A stretch of 7,951 nt of DNA from Saprospiraceae bacterium. GTDB lineage: Bacteria > Bacteroidota > Bacteroidia > Chitinophagales > Saprospiraceae. A model generated the notes under the pieces. The model saw only the letters and a program-made list of their open reading frames with translations, was not told the origin of the DNA and searched no databases. The position numbers and the translations under genes were made by a program. Where the stretch lies: NCBI GenBank assembly GCA_022842255.1, contig JALHPW010000213.1, positions 1 to 7,951 on the forward strand, in the 5' to 3' direction. Within the stretch, counting starts at the first letter, position 1. Every line of letters starts with the position of its first letter. Positions 1 through 5,890 of the stretch are shown here, one piece after another.

Positions 1-793
1 CAACCACGGTGGCGGCGTCAGACAGTGCCGTGGCACAATTGGGTGAAGTGCCATCTGTCACATTGGTGAGCGTGAACGTGGTGGTCGCGAAAGGCGACAC
101 GTCCAATATCACCGTTTGGGGACCCGTGAGCACGATGCTGCTCACATTCGTACCATCCGAGTAATCAACAGTAAGCGGGTAAGTGCCAGTACCGTTGAAC
201 GAAAGCGCGGTATTGCCACCCAGGCAAAGCGTAGCATCTCCTGCAATTTCAGCGGTAGGCAGCGGCTTCCATTGAACGGGTGTACCTGGTGTCACCGATA
301 GGCATGGGTCGTTGAGGTCCACATTGCCCACCAGGTTGTTCCCCGCAATGGCGGAAATGTAGTAAGTGACCCCAAACTGAAGGTTCCCGCCAAATACGAA
401 GCTGGGTTGACTGTTGGTGGCGTACACGGTACTGCCCACCGATGCACCCGACCCGTTGTGTAGGATGAATTGAACAATGTCGTTGGCATCCGTGGTGGCA
501 TCGTTGTTCCAAACCGCCGTTGCTGCCAAGTCCGCACAGAAAGTGGCAGGGTTGCTTTCCATAGAGCCGGCATCGGTAGCGCATTCACAATTTTCCACTC
601 CAGAAATGCTTGGGCTTTCGCAACCATTGGCATCCGAGAGCACAAAAGAGTATGTGGAGTGGTTCGGAATGGGTTGGGAGGTAAACACGTTTCCAGAGAA
701 GCTACCGGTGAGCCCGCTAACCGAGTAGGGCGCCAAGCCGTTGCTTGCCGTGAAAGTGACTTCAAATTCGGTATTGGTGCCGTTGCAAATCTC
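1..793 (-). repeat. Composite repeat unit D (from residue 1584), with a different third part
   Basis: Fourth unit. Its SprB-like part (EICNGTNTEFEVTF, LAPYSV, LSDANGC) and central domain (1652-1762: CECATDAGSM, TDANDIVQFILHNGSG, VTYYISAIAGN, DPCLSVTPGTPVQW) follow units A-C. After residue about 1763 it departs: instead of the ..AGxDxxxCG Ig part it has IAGDATLCLGGNTALSF, YPLTVDYSDG and TTTFTLTNVTDG. That looks like the other Bacteroidota Ig-like type, with an xGxYPxTVxYxxG strand. The tandem array therefore seems to end here, and a different module type begins before the window ends at base 1. Confidence 0.75.
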
Positions 794-3700
794 TTCTAAA
801 GCTGCCAATGTTGGCAATGCATTGAAAGTCACATTCACCTCATCAGCGTTGCTACAGGTTCCGTTCAATTCTGTCCAACGGAATACAAAAACGCCATTCG
901 CAGAAACATCAGCTGTGCTGGCAGGGTCGTTCGAGTCGCTAAAATTGACCGTTCCTGGGCCGGAAACCAAGGTCCAGGTGCCATCAAATGTGCCGTTAAT
1001 AGCCTCTAAATCAATGGTTTCCCCACAAGTTGTCAAATCTTGCCCGGCAGCTGGAGTCGGATTTTGCAGCCATTGCACGGGCTGTCCCGGAGCCACTGAA
1101 AAGCAGGGGTCCAGCGGGTCAGGGAAACCACTCAAGGGGTTGCCCGCAACCAGGGAAATGTAATACGTGGTGCCAAATTGCATTTGAGTGGGGTTAAAAC
1201 TGAAGCTCCCTGTCAGGTTTTGGGCAAAAACTTGTCCCAAAGCCGGACCTGCCCCGTTGTGCAGCACGTAAGCTGTAATATCATTGGCGTCTAGGTTCAG
1301 GTCGCCGCTGGCCGTTGCGGTCAAGGTTTGGCCCTCACAGACGCTCAAGGTTTGTGCCGACATGGTACCCGCATTGGTAGCACAGTTACAGCTAAATGCG
1401 CCCACGATTTGTGGCATCGGGCAGCCGTTGGCATCCGTTACATTAAAGGTATAGGTCGATCCGTTGACCAGCGAGTTGGAAACAAAGGTGTTTCCGGCAG
1501 CAGGCTGTCCATTTACGCTGTATGGCGCGGTTCCTCCAGAAATGGTAAGTGTGACCGTAAAATTCTCATTGGCTGCATCACAGTCGCGCACCAGATTGTC
1601 TAATACCGGGGAGCCATTGAATTGTAAATCTACCTGGTCGGTACCAACACAACCGTTTTGGGCCAGTGTCCAGGTAAGGGTATACGTTCCAAATCCGGTA
1701 GCCGTAGCGCTCGCTGCGTTGTTTTGAATGTTATCGATATTAAGCGTTCCGCCGCTGGGTGTATTGGCAATCGTCCATTGACCCGTGCTGCCTGCTGGGG
1801 CATTTCCGTTCAGATTCAATACCGTACCACATACGCTCAAATCGGTTCCAGCGTCCGCAACAGGATTTTGATAAAAAATGACGGGTTGGCCGGGGGTTAC
1901 GGATAAACAAGGGTCTTGCAAATTTGGAAGTCCCGCCACATTGGTGCCCGCCACCAGTGAAACATAATAGGTGGTACCGTAGACCATCCCAGGCAAATAG
2001 GTAAACTCACCGGTGCTGTTCTGGTCTATGATTTGCCCAAGTGTGGTTCCAGGTAAAGTGTGGAGCACATAGGAAATGGTGTCGTTGGCATCCAAGGTTT
2101 GTCCGCCGAGGTGTATCGCCGAAATGCTACCACCTTCACAGGTTGAAAGTGGGGTGAGGTCCATTTGACCTGCATTGGTAGCGCAATTGCAACTAAACGA
2201 ACCAGTTAAGGGAGCAGATTGGCAACCCGCACTGTCGGTCACCAGGTAGGTGTACATGCCGTCATTTGGAATTGGATCGGAAGTGTACACATTGCCAACC
2301 GTGTTGCCGTTTGGCATTCCTGTAGTCAGGTAATTGGGCGTTCCACCCGAAATTTGGAACGACACCGTATAGTTCTCGTTGGCGCCATCACAAGTATGGT
2401 CCACGGCCACAATACTCGGCGAGGCATTGAAATCAAGCAAAACCGTGTCCACATCGGTACATCCATTGTTGTCGAGCGACCAAGCCAGCGTGTAAATGCC
2501 ATGGCCCGATGCTGTAGCGACCGTATTGGGGTTGTTTACACTGGTGATATTGAGGCTGTCGCCTACAGGCCCACTCAAAACCGACCAGCCTCCAATGCCC
2601 ACTCCTGCATTTGCGCCCAGGATTTGGCTGAGCCCACAGGTATCGCGGTCAAGGCCTGCATTTGCCACGGGGTTTTCATAAAACGTAACTGGCTGCCCCT
2701 GTGCTACGGAAAGGCAGGGGTCCAGTGGGTCGGGGAAACCGCCTAGGCCGTTGCCTGCTACCAAGGAGATATAATACACTTGTCCGTACACCATGCCTGC
2801 TTGGAAACCAAAGGTGCCGGTCGTGTTTTGAGCAATGACTGGAAGTCCGATGGAAGTGCCGGAACCGTTGTGCAACACATAGGCGGTAACATCATTGGCA
2901 TCCAAGGTTTGTCCGCCGAGATGTGTAGCGGTCACGGTTTGGTCTTCACAGGCACTGAGCGGGGTAAGTTCCATATTGCCAGCGCCTGTAGCGCAAGCAC
3001 AATTGAAGATGCCAGAAACCGTGCTGGACACACAGTTGTTGGTATCTGAAATTACAAAATTATAAGGTTGGCCACTGACAATTGGCGTTGACGTGAATAC
3101 ACCGCCAGAAATGCTGCCCCCAGCAATGTTATAAGGAGCGGTGCCCCCACTGATTGGAAACGAAACCGTGTAATTTGTGTTGGTTCCATCGCATTGGTGG
3201 GTAATTTGTCCGGCGATTGGTACAGAAAGGCTGACATTAAAACAGTTGTCGGTACTGGCGCCACAAAGATTGGAGGCATTGGAGCAAACAATCCCGCTAC
3301 TTGCATTGGCATTCCATTGAACCTGAACTGTGTTCGTGCCTTGTCCCGCGGTAATCGTACCATTGGTAATGGTCCAATTGTAAGCCACTGCGCCAGCCAC
3401 ATTGGCTACTGTGTAAGTCGCAATGCTGTCAGGGCAATTGTTGGCATTGCCTGCGACCACTGGGGCTACGGGCGGCGCGGTGATTTGAACGTTGAGGCAA
3501 ACATCCTGACTGACGCCACAGTCGCCGGTCGCATTGACGCAAATTTGCCCATTCGGGCCAGATCCCCAATCCACAATTACATTGGTAGTGCCCTGGCCGG
3601 AAGCGATAGCCCCTCCTGTTACAGTCCATTCATACCCGCTTGCATTACTGACCGCCGCTATACTATAAGCTTCTTGTGCGCCGGCGCAAAGCGTATTGTC

Positions 3701-5542
3701 GCCTTGTGGGGTGCCTGGAGATGGCGAGGGCGTAATATTGACGGTGGTGCAAACTTGTGGGCTGGTACCGCAGGCATTGTTGGAGGCGACACAAACTTGA
3801 CCGGAAGCACTGCTGTTCCAGGTGACGTTGATGGTGCTGCCCGTTGCGCTACCATTGATGGTAACCCCAGGCGGCACCGTCCAGATATAGGAGGTGGCCA
3901 CAGGGACCGTCGCAGCGGTGAAGGTAGCATCGTCTCCCTGACAAAGGGTAGCAGGGCCTGAAACACTTGCAGGGGCAGCTGGTGGCACGCTGTTGTCGTC
4001 GACCGTGACCGTGGTAGAGTCGCAGCAAAATGCGCCGCCACCGGTTCGGCAAACGCGCAAGGTGTAATCGCCGGCTTCATCCACCAACACATTGAGGTTG
4101 GTAGCACTGCCCACAATGTGGCCCCCATTGGAAGCGGTCCACTGGTAGGTTACGGTAGAACCGGTGGATGACCCAATACCAGTAACCTGTATGGATGGGG
4201 TATTACAGTCTAGTGAACCGTTTGGATTGGCAACGGCCTGTACGTTGAGGATTTGCAGGTTCAAGGTTACGATACTGTCGCAGCCCAAGTAGTTTTGGAA
4301 AATTTCCTGGTGATTTCCGGCCGAACAATAAGACTCAAATCCGGGTGTGGTGGCGCATTCCCCTTCACATATAACCTCTACGAGACTGACATTTGAAGTT
4401 GGATTCACCGTAAGGTATAAGGTGGCCACAAAGGGACATCCCTGGGCATTGGTCAGGTTTCGAACATAGGTCCCGGTTTGGCAATAATTCTGCCCATGGA
4501 AAAAATAACAGCCGGGGGCACAGATTTCAGCAAATTCCTCCTCGTCAGGTGGGGATGGATTGATGGTTACACCTACACAGTTGCCAGTAATGTTACCGCA
4601 AAAAGGTGGGGTGCCACTCTCCAGTTGGTTTATTAGTTGGGTCATAGTGAGCGAACCGTTGGGGGCTGGGATGTCCGCCTCTTGTACGGTCAGATACGAG
4701 AGTCCACAAACGTTGTAATTGCCTGGGTCATAACCAGATAGGTCTGGGCCTGGTTCGTAAGCCAAGATTACCCCACCTGTGCCACTTACTACATAGGTGT
4801 AAGAGTATTCTCCAGCTGGGGGAGGAGAAAATGGTGCTACATAGGTTGGGGGCAGGCTCAGGTTCAGGTTCGAACTGCCTTGACAGGACGAAACATTGGC
4901 CTGGGTGAGGTCGCCGGCGTCGGCGGCACAAGAAAAGCAGGTAATGCCAGAAGGGTCGCAGAAAATGATGTCATAATCATAAAAATTCCCCACGTCGACG
5001 GCTTGTCCATCCACAACGGTGAGCGTCCAGGTTCCGTCTACTGGTCCAGTGTTGAAATTTTCAAGGCAGCCTGCGTTGGGGTAATAGGTGCCGGTATAAG
5101 TATTGTTGAAGCCCCAGTTTTGGTTGTTATTCCACTGGGCAGAGAATCCAGGGTCTGGGTCGGCCGGGTCGCCACAAGGCACAAAACCAATGTTCCAAAC
5201 GTCGCCATCCGTTCCACCAAAAAAACCTTCCGGGCCGATGAGTGTTACTGATTGTCCTGCGGGAGAGGTTAGGGTAATGGTTAGGTCTCCGATGTATTCG
5301 TGGTCAAGATTCATGGTAACCCCACACACCCCTTGCCCATTTTGGCCAAGGGTAGGGTTGTCGGCCCCCATGACGTTGATCAAAAAATCGCCGACAAAGT
5401 TGTCGGGCATGAATTGGGGGCAGTTGGTGCATCCGCAGGTCTGTGCCTCCAATTGTTTGGGCAAGATGCCCAGACAAATGAATGCAAAACAGAGCGGAAG
5501 TGTTTTGAATGGAATTTTAGATAGAAGGTAGAGCTCTCTCAT
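1..5542 (-). CDS. Giant secreted modular surface protein (adhesin-like), 3' end outside window
   Basis: The frame is open for 1847 codons from ATG at 5542 with no stop, and continues past base 1, so the C-terminus is missing. This ATG is preferred because it begins a good signal peptide: basic/polar start, hydrophobic core LPLCFAFICLGIL (residues 15-27), cleavage near LEAQ-T (33-35). An in-frame ATG at 5632 would add 30 polar residues in front. Domains in order: P-domain-like (about 45-195), Cys module (202-332), two short Cys repeats (338-431), Ig-like (432-515), three PKD-like (519-773), then four composite units of 265-270 residues from 782 onward. Composition is rich in G, T, N, S and D, with regularly spaced cysteines, as in extracellular Bacteroidota proteins. 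No catalytic motif is visible. I infer a cell-surface adhesin or scaffold; a C-terminal type IX sorting domain is likely but unseen. Codon use looks uniform throughout, and no frameshift was found. Confidence 0.93.
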   Translation of the reverse strand, partial: MRELYLLSKIPFKTLPLCFAFICLGILPKQLEAQTCGCTNCPQFMPDNFVGDFLINVMGADNPTLGQNGQGVCGVTMNLDHEYIGDLTITLTSPAGQSVTLIGPEGFFGGTDGDVWNIGFVPCGDPADPDPGFSAQWNNNQNWGFNNTYTGTYYPNAGCLENFNTGPVDGTWTLTVVDGQAVDVGNFYDYDIIFCDPSGITCFSCAADAGDLTQANVSSCQGSSNLNLSLPPTYVAPFSPPPAGEYSYTYVVSGTGGVILAYEPGPDLSGYDPGNYNVCGLSYLTVQEADIPAPNGSLTMTQLINQLESGTPPFCGNITGNCVGVTINPSPPDEEEFAEICAPGCYFFHGQNYCQTGTYVRNLTNAQGCPFVATLYLTVNPTSNVSLVEVICEGECATTPGFESYCSAGNHQEIFQNYLGCDSIVTLNLQILNVQAVANPNGSLDCNTPSIQVTGIGSSTGSTVTYQWTASNGGHIVGSATNLNVLVDEAGDYTLRVCRTGGGAFCCDSTTVTVDDNSVPPAAPASVSGPATLCQGDDATFTAATVPVATSYIWTVPPGVTINGSATGSTINVTWNSSASGQVCVASNNACGTSPQVCTTVNITPSPSPGTPQGDNTLCAGAQEAYSIAAVSNASGYEWTVTGGAIASGQGTTNVIVDWGSGPNGQICVNATGDCGVSQDVCLNVQITAPPVAPVVAGNANNCPDSIATYTVANVAGAVAYNWTITNGTITAGQGTNTVQVQWNANASSGIVCSNASNLCGASTDNCFNVSLSVPIAGQITHQCDGTNTNYTVSFPISGGTAPYNIAGGSISGGVFTSTPIVSGQPYNFVISDTNNCVSSTVSGIFNCACATGAGNMELTPLSACEDQTVTATHLGGQTLDANDVTAYVLHNGSGTSIGLPVIAQNTTGTFGFQAGMVYGQVYYISLVAGNGLGGFPDPLDPCLSVAQGQPVTFYENPVANAGLDRDTCGLSQILGANAGVGIGGWSVLSGPVGDSLNITSVNNPNTVATASGHGIYTLAWSLDNNGCTDVDTVLLDFNASPSIVAVDHTCDGANENYTVSFQISGGTPNYLTTGMPNGNTVGNVYTSDPIPNDGMYTYLVTDSAGCQSAPLTGSFSCNCATNAGQMDLTPLSTCEGGSISAIHLGGQTLDANDTISYVLHTLPGTTLGQIIDQNSTGEFTYLPGMVYGTTYYVSLVAGTNVAGLPNLQDPCLSVTPGQPVIFYQNPVADAGTDLSVCGTVLNLNGNAPAGSTGQWTIANTPSGGTLNIDNIQNNAASATATGFGTYTLTWTLAQNGCVGTDQVDLQFNGSPVLDNLVRDCDAANENFTVTLTISGGTAPYSVNGQPAAGNTFVSNSLVNGSTYTFNVTDANGCPMPQIVGAFSCNCATNAGTMSAQTLSVCEGQTLTATASGDLNLDANDITAYVLHNGAGPALGQVFAQNLTGSFSFNPTQMQFGTTYYISLVAGNPLSGFPDPLDPCFSVAPGQPVQWLQNPTPAAGQDLTTCGETIDLEAINGTFDGTWTLVSGPGTVNFSDSNDPASTADVSANGVFVFRWTELNGTCSNADEVNVTFNALPTLAALEEICNGTNTEFEVTFTASNGLAPYSVSGLTGSFSGNVFTSQPIPNHSTYSFVLSDANGCESPSISGVENCECATDAGSMESNPATFCADLAATAVWNNDATTDANDIVQFILHNGSGASVGSTVYATNSQPSFVFGGNLQFGVTYYISAIAGNNLVGNVDLNDPCLSVTPGTPVQWKPLPTAEIAGDATLCLGGNTALSFNGTGTYPLTVDYSDGTNVSSIVLTGPQTVILDVSPFATTTFTLTNVTDGTSPNCATALSDAATVV
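794..1588 (-). repeat. Composite repeat unit C (residues 1319-1583)
   Basis: Third composite unit, 265 codons. The SprB-like part has RDCDAANENFTVTL, ISGGTAPYSV and VTDANGC. The central domain (1385-1495) has CNCATNAGTM, LSVCEG, LDANDITAYVLHNGAG, TTYYISLVAGN and DPLDPCFSVAPGQPV. The PKD-like part has NPTPAAGQDLTTCG and a shorter FVFRWTELNGTCSNAD strand pair. The central part is close to unit A (shared YVLHNG and GFPDPLDPC). Confidence 0.85.
1589..2398 (-). repeat. Composite repeat unit B (residues 1049-1318)
   Basis: Second composite unit, 270 codons, with the same three-part order as unit A. The SprB-like part has HTCDGANENYTVSF and ISGGTPNY. The central domain (1118-1227) has CNCATNAGQM, STCEG, LDAND, TTYYVSLVAG and DPCLSVTPGQPVIF. 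The PKD-like part has NPVADAGTDLSVCG and YTLTWTLAQNGCVGTD. It shares a 26-base exact match with unit A around the LGGQTLDAN codons (2085-2110 versus 2895-2920). Confidence 0.85.
2399..3199 (-). repeat. Composite repeat unit A (residues 782-1048)
   Basis: First of four tandem composite units, 267 codons long. It has three parts. First, a SprB-like part with HQCDGTNTNYTVSF and ISGGTAPY. Second, a central Cys domain (848-958) beginning CACATGAGNM and including LDANDVTAYVLHNG, VYYISLVAGN and DPLDPCLSVAQGQPV. Third, a PKD-like part beginning NPVANAGLDRDTCG and ending with a YTLAWSLDNNGCTDVD strand pair. Key cysteine C784 aligns with C1051, C1321 and C1586 of the later units. Confidence 0.85.
3224..3988 (-). 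other. Three tandem PKD-like domains
   Basis: Residues about 519-773 hold three consecutive modules of about 85 residues (519-604, 605-687, 688-773). Each has the same landmarks: PxxPxxVxG and an LC or NC pair near the start, a Y-x-W-T strand (YIWTVPPG, YEWTVTGG, YNWTITNG), a GSTINVTW / GTTNVIVDW / GTNTVQVQW strand, a G-[QI]-[IV]-C strand, then CG-[TVA]-S. The pattern matches the PKD-like family I know from Bacteroidota surface proteins (PKD_6 type), recognised by motif only. These domains usually act as rigid extracellular spacers or binding modules. Confidence 0.75.
3998..4249 (-). other. Ig-like/PKD-type beta-sandwich module
   Basis: Residues about 432-515. It contains SLDCNTPSIQVTG, then TVTYQWTASNGGHI (core tryptophan W468), then DEAGDYTLRVCRTGGGAFCC and a TTVTVDD tail. 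The W of a YQW strand followed by a G-[DN]-Y-T-L strand is typical of Ig-like modules in Bacteroidota adhesin-like proteins. It links the Cys repeats to the three PKD-like domains. Confidence 0.55.
4250..4531 (-). other. Two short tandem Cys repeats ending in GC(D/P)xxxTLxL
   Basis: Residues about 338-431 contain two tandem copies of a 45-50 residue motif: EICAPGCYF...YCQTGTYV..L..AQGCPFVATLYLTV, then EVICEGECA...YCSAGNHQEIFQNYLGCDSIVTLNLQI. Both have a CxxxC start, a central YC, and a terminal GC followed by a beta strand. The second copy carries the common Bacteroidota form GCDSIVTLNL. Such short repeats are widespread in large secreted Bacteroidota proteins; no enzymatic role is known to me. 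The four cysteines per copy suggest disulfide stabilisation (inference). Confidence 0.6.
4547..4939 (-). other. Cysteine-bearing module, possible diverged copy of the central repeat domain
   Basis: Residues about 202-332. I do not recognise a named family. It opens with CFSCAADAGDL and an SSCQG block, has YSYTYVV in the middle and GYDPGNYNVCGLSYL further on, then FCGNITGNCVGVTINP at the end. These follow the same order as landmarks of the central domain of the composite units (CNCATNAGxM, SxCEG, YVLHNG, YGTTYYISLVAG, DPCLSVxPGQPVxFxxNP). I infer a distant relative of that domain, with the LDAND motif lost and extra sequence before the last cysteine pair. It lies between the P-domain and the short Cys repeats. 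Confidence 0.5.
4958..5410 (-). other. P-domain-like (proprotein convertase P/Homo B) module at N-terminus of the giant protein
   Basis: Residues about 45-195 of the minus-strand protein. Two hallmark blocks of the P-domain beta-sandwich are visible: DHEYIGDLTITLTSPAGQ (residues 80-97), with VTLIGPEGF just after, and GTWTLTVVDGQAVDVGNF (170-187), followed by YDYDIIF. The family normally sits C-terminal to subtilisin/kexin-type or metallo-proteases and stabilises them. Here it comes directly after the signal peptide of a protein with no visible protease domain. A short cysteine cluster, TCGCTNCP (35-42), precedes it. Recognition is by motif only; the boundaries are approximate. Confidence 0.8.
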
Positions 5543-5890
5543 CAGTATGATGTTTGTTTGATAGGTAGTTTTTTCGGCAATTGTTTTCGACAAAGCGTCT
5601 TTTTGCCGACAATTCCAACAATGATTTGGCATGCGGGCTTTCTGAAAGTTTGGACAAGGTAATCAAGCATGGTTATTTTATTTTGAAATTTCCCAGACGC
5701 CTTTTATATTAATGGAGAGTCAAATTTGTTTGTTTTCGCTGCCTTGCGGTATGTAGTGGTTGGTTTTGTTCAATCCAGTTTTTGGAGCAAGTCTGTCTGA
5801 CTCCCAACAGCACATTTTTTGTCAAAATTGTACTCCCAAGTAGTTTGGGCAATTCAGGTTTGCCCGACTCGGTATTTTTGCCTTCAGAAT
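5543..5890. promoter_or_regulatory. Divergent intergenic region carrying both upstream regulatory zones
   Basis: 348 bases between two start codons that point away from each other, so both promoters should lie here or just inside the genes. It is more AT-rich than the genes, with several T-runs. I find no convincing small gene, RNA gene or terminator. A short inverted repeat, CGGCAA (5575-5580) with TTGCCG (5603-5608) and a 22-base spacer, lies 33-66 bases upstream of the minus-strand start. Neither start codon has a Shine-Dalgarno sequence, which is normal for Bacteroidota. No clear -7 element was found for the minus-strand gene. Confidence 0.6.
5873..5880 (+). promoter_or_regulatory. Possible Bacteroidota -7 element (TAnnTTTG)
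   Basis: TATTTTTG matches the Bacteroidota -7 consensus TAnnTTTG exactly and lies ten bases before the subtilase ATG. The nearest upstream TTTG that could act as a -33 element (5844-5847) is 25 bases away, longer than the usual spacing of about 19-21. Use of this element would leave almost no 5' leader. It may be a chance match in a T-rich stretch. Confidence 0.25.

Noticed and set aside
2219..2746. A 175-codon open frame on the plus strand
   Set aside because: Same codon-aligned antisense phase as the 255-codon frame, over repeat units A and B. Its product is low in recognisable pattern, and the sense frame is convincing.
3194..3961. A 255-codon open frame on the plus strand, the longest complete ORF in the window
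   Set aside because: It lies antisense inside the giant gene in the codon-aligned phase, where stops arise only if the sense gene uses TCA, TTA or CTA codons. The sense frame avoids these here. Its translation shows no domain or signal peptide, while the sense strand encodes clear PKD-like domains.
3658..4128. A 156-codon minus-strand frame
   Set aside because: It overlaps the giant gene on the same strand in another frame and gives a Pro/Ala/Arg-rich product without domains, typical of an out-of-frame shadow.
1..5542. A mobile element or phage tail-fibre origin for the repetitive giant gene
   Set aside because: There is no transposase, integrase, phage structural gene or terminal repeat in the window. 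The domain set is that of ordinary secreted Bacteroidota surface proteins.
5575..5608. Inverted repeat CGGCAA/TTGCCG considered as a transcription terminator
   Set aside because: The stem is only six base pairs with a 22-base loop and no following U-run in either direction, and no gene ends here. It is kept only as a possible regulatory site.
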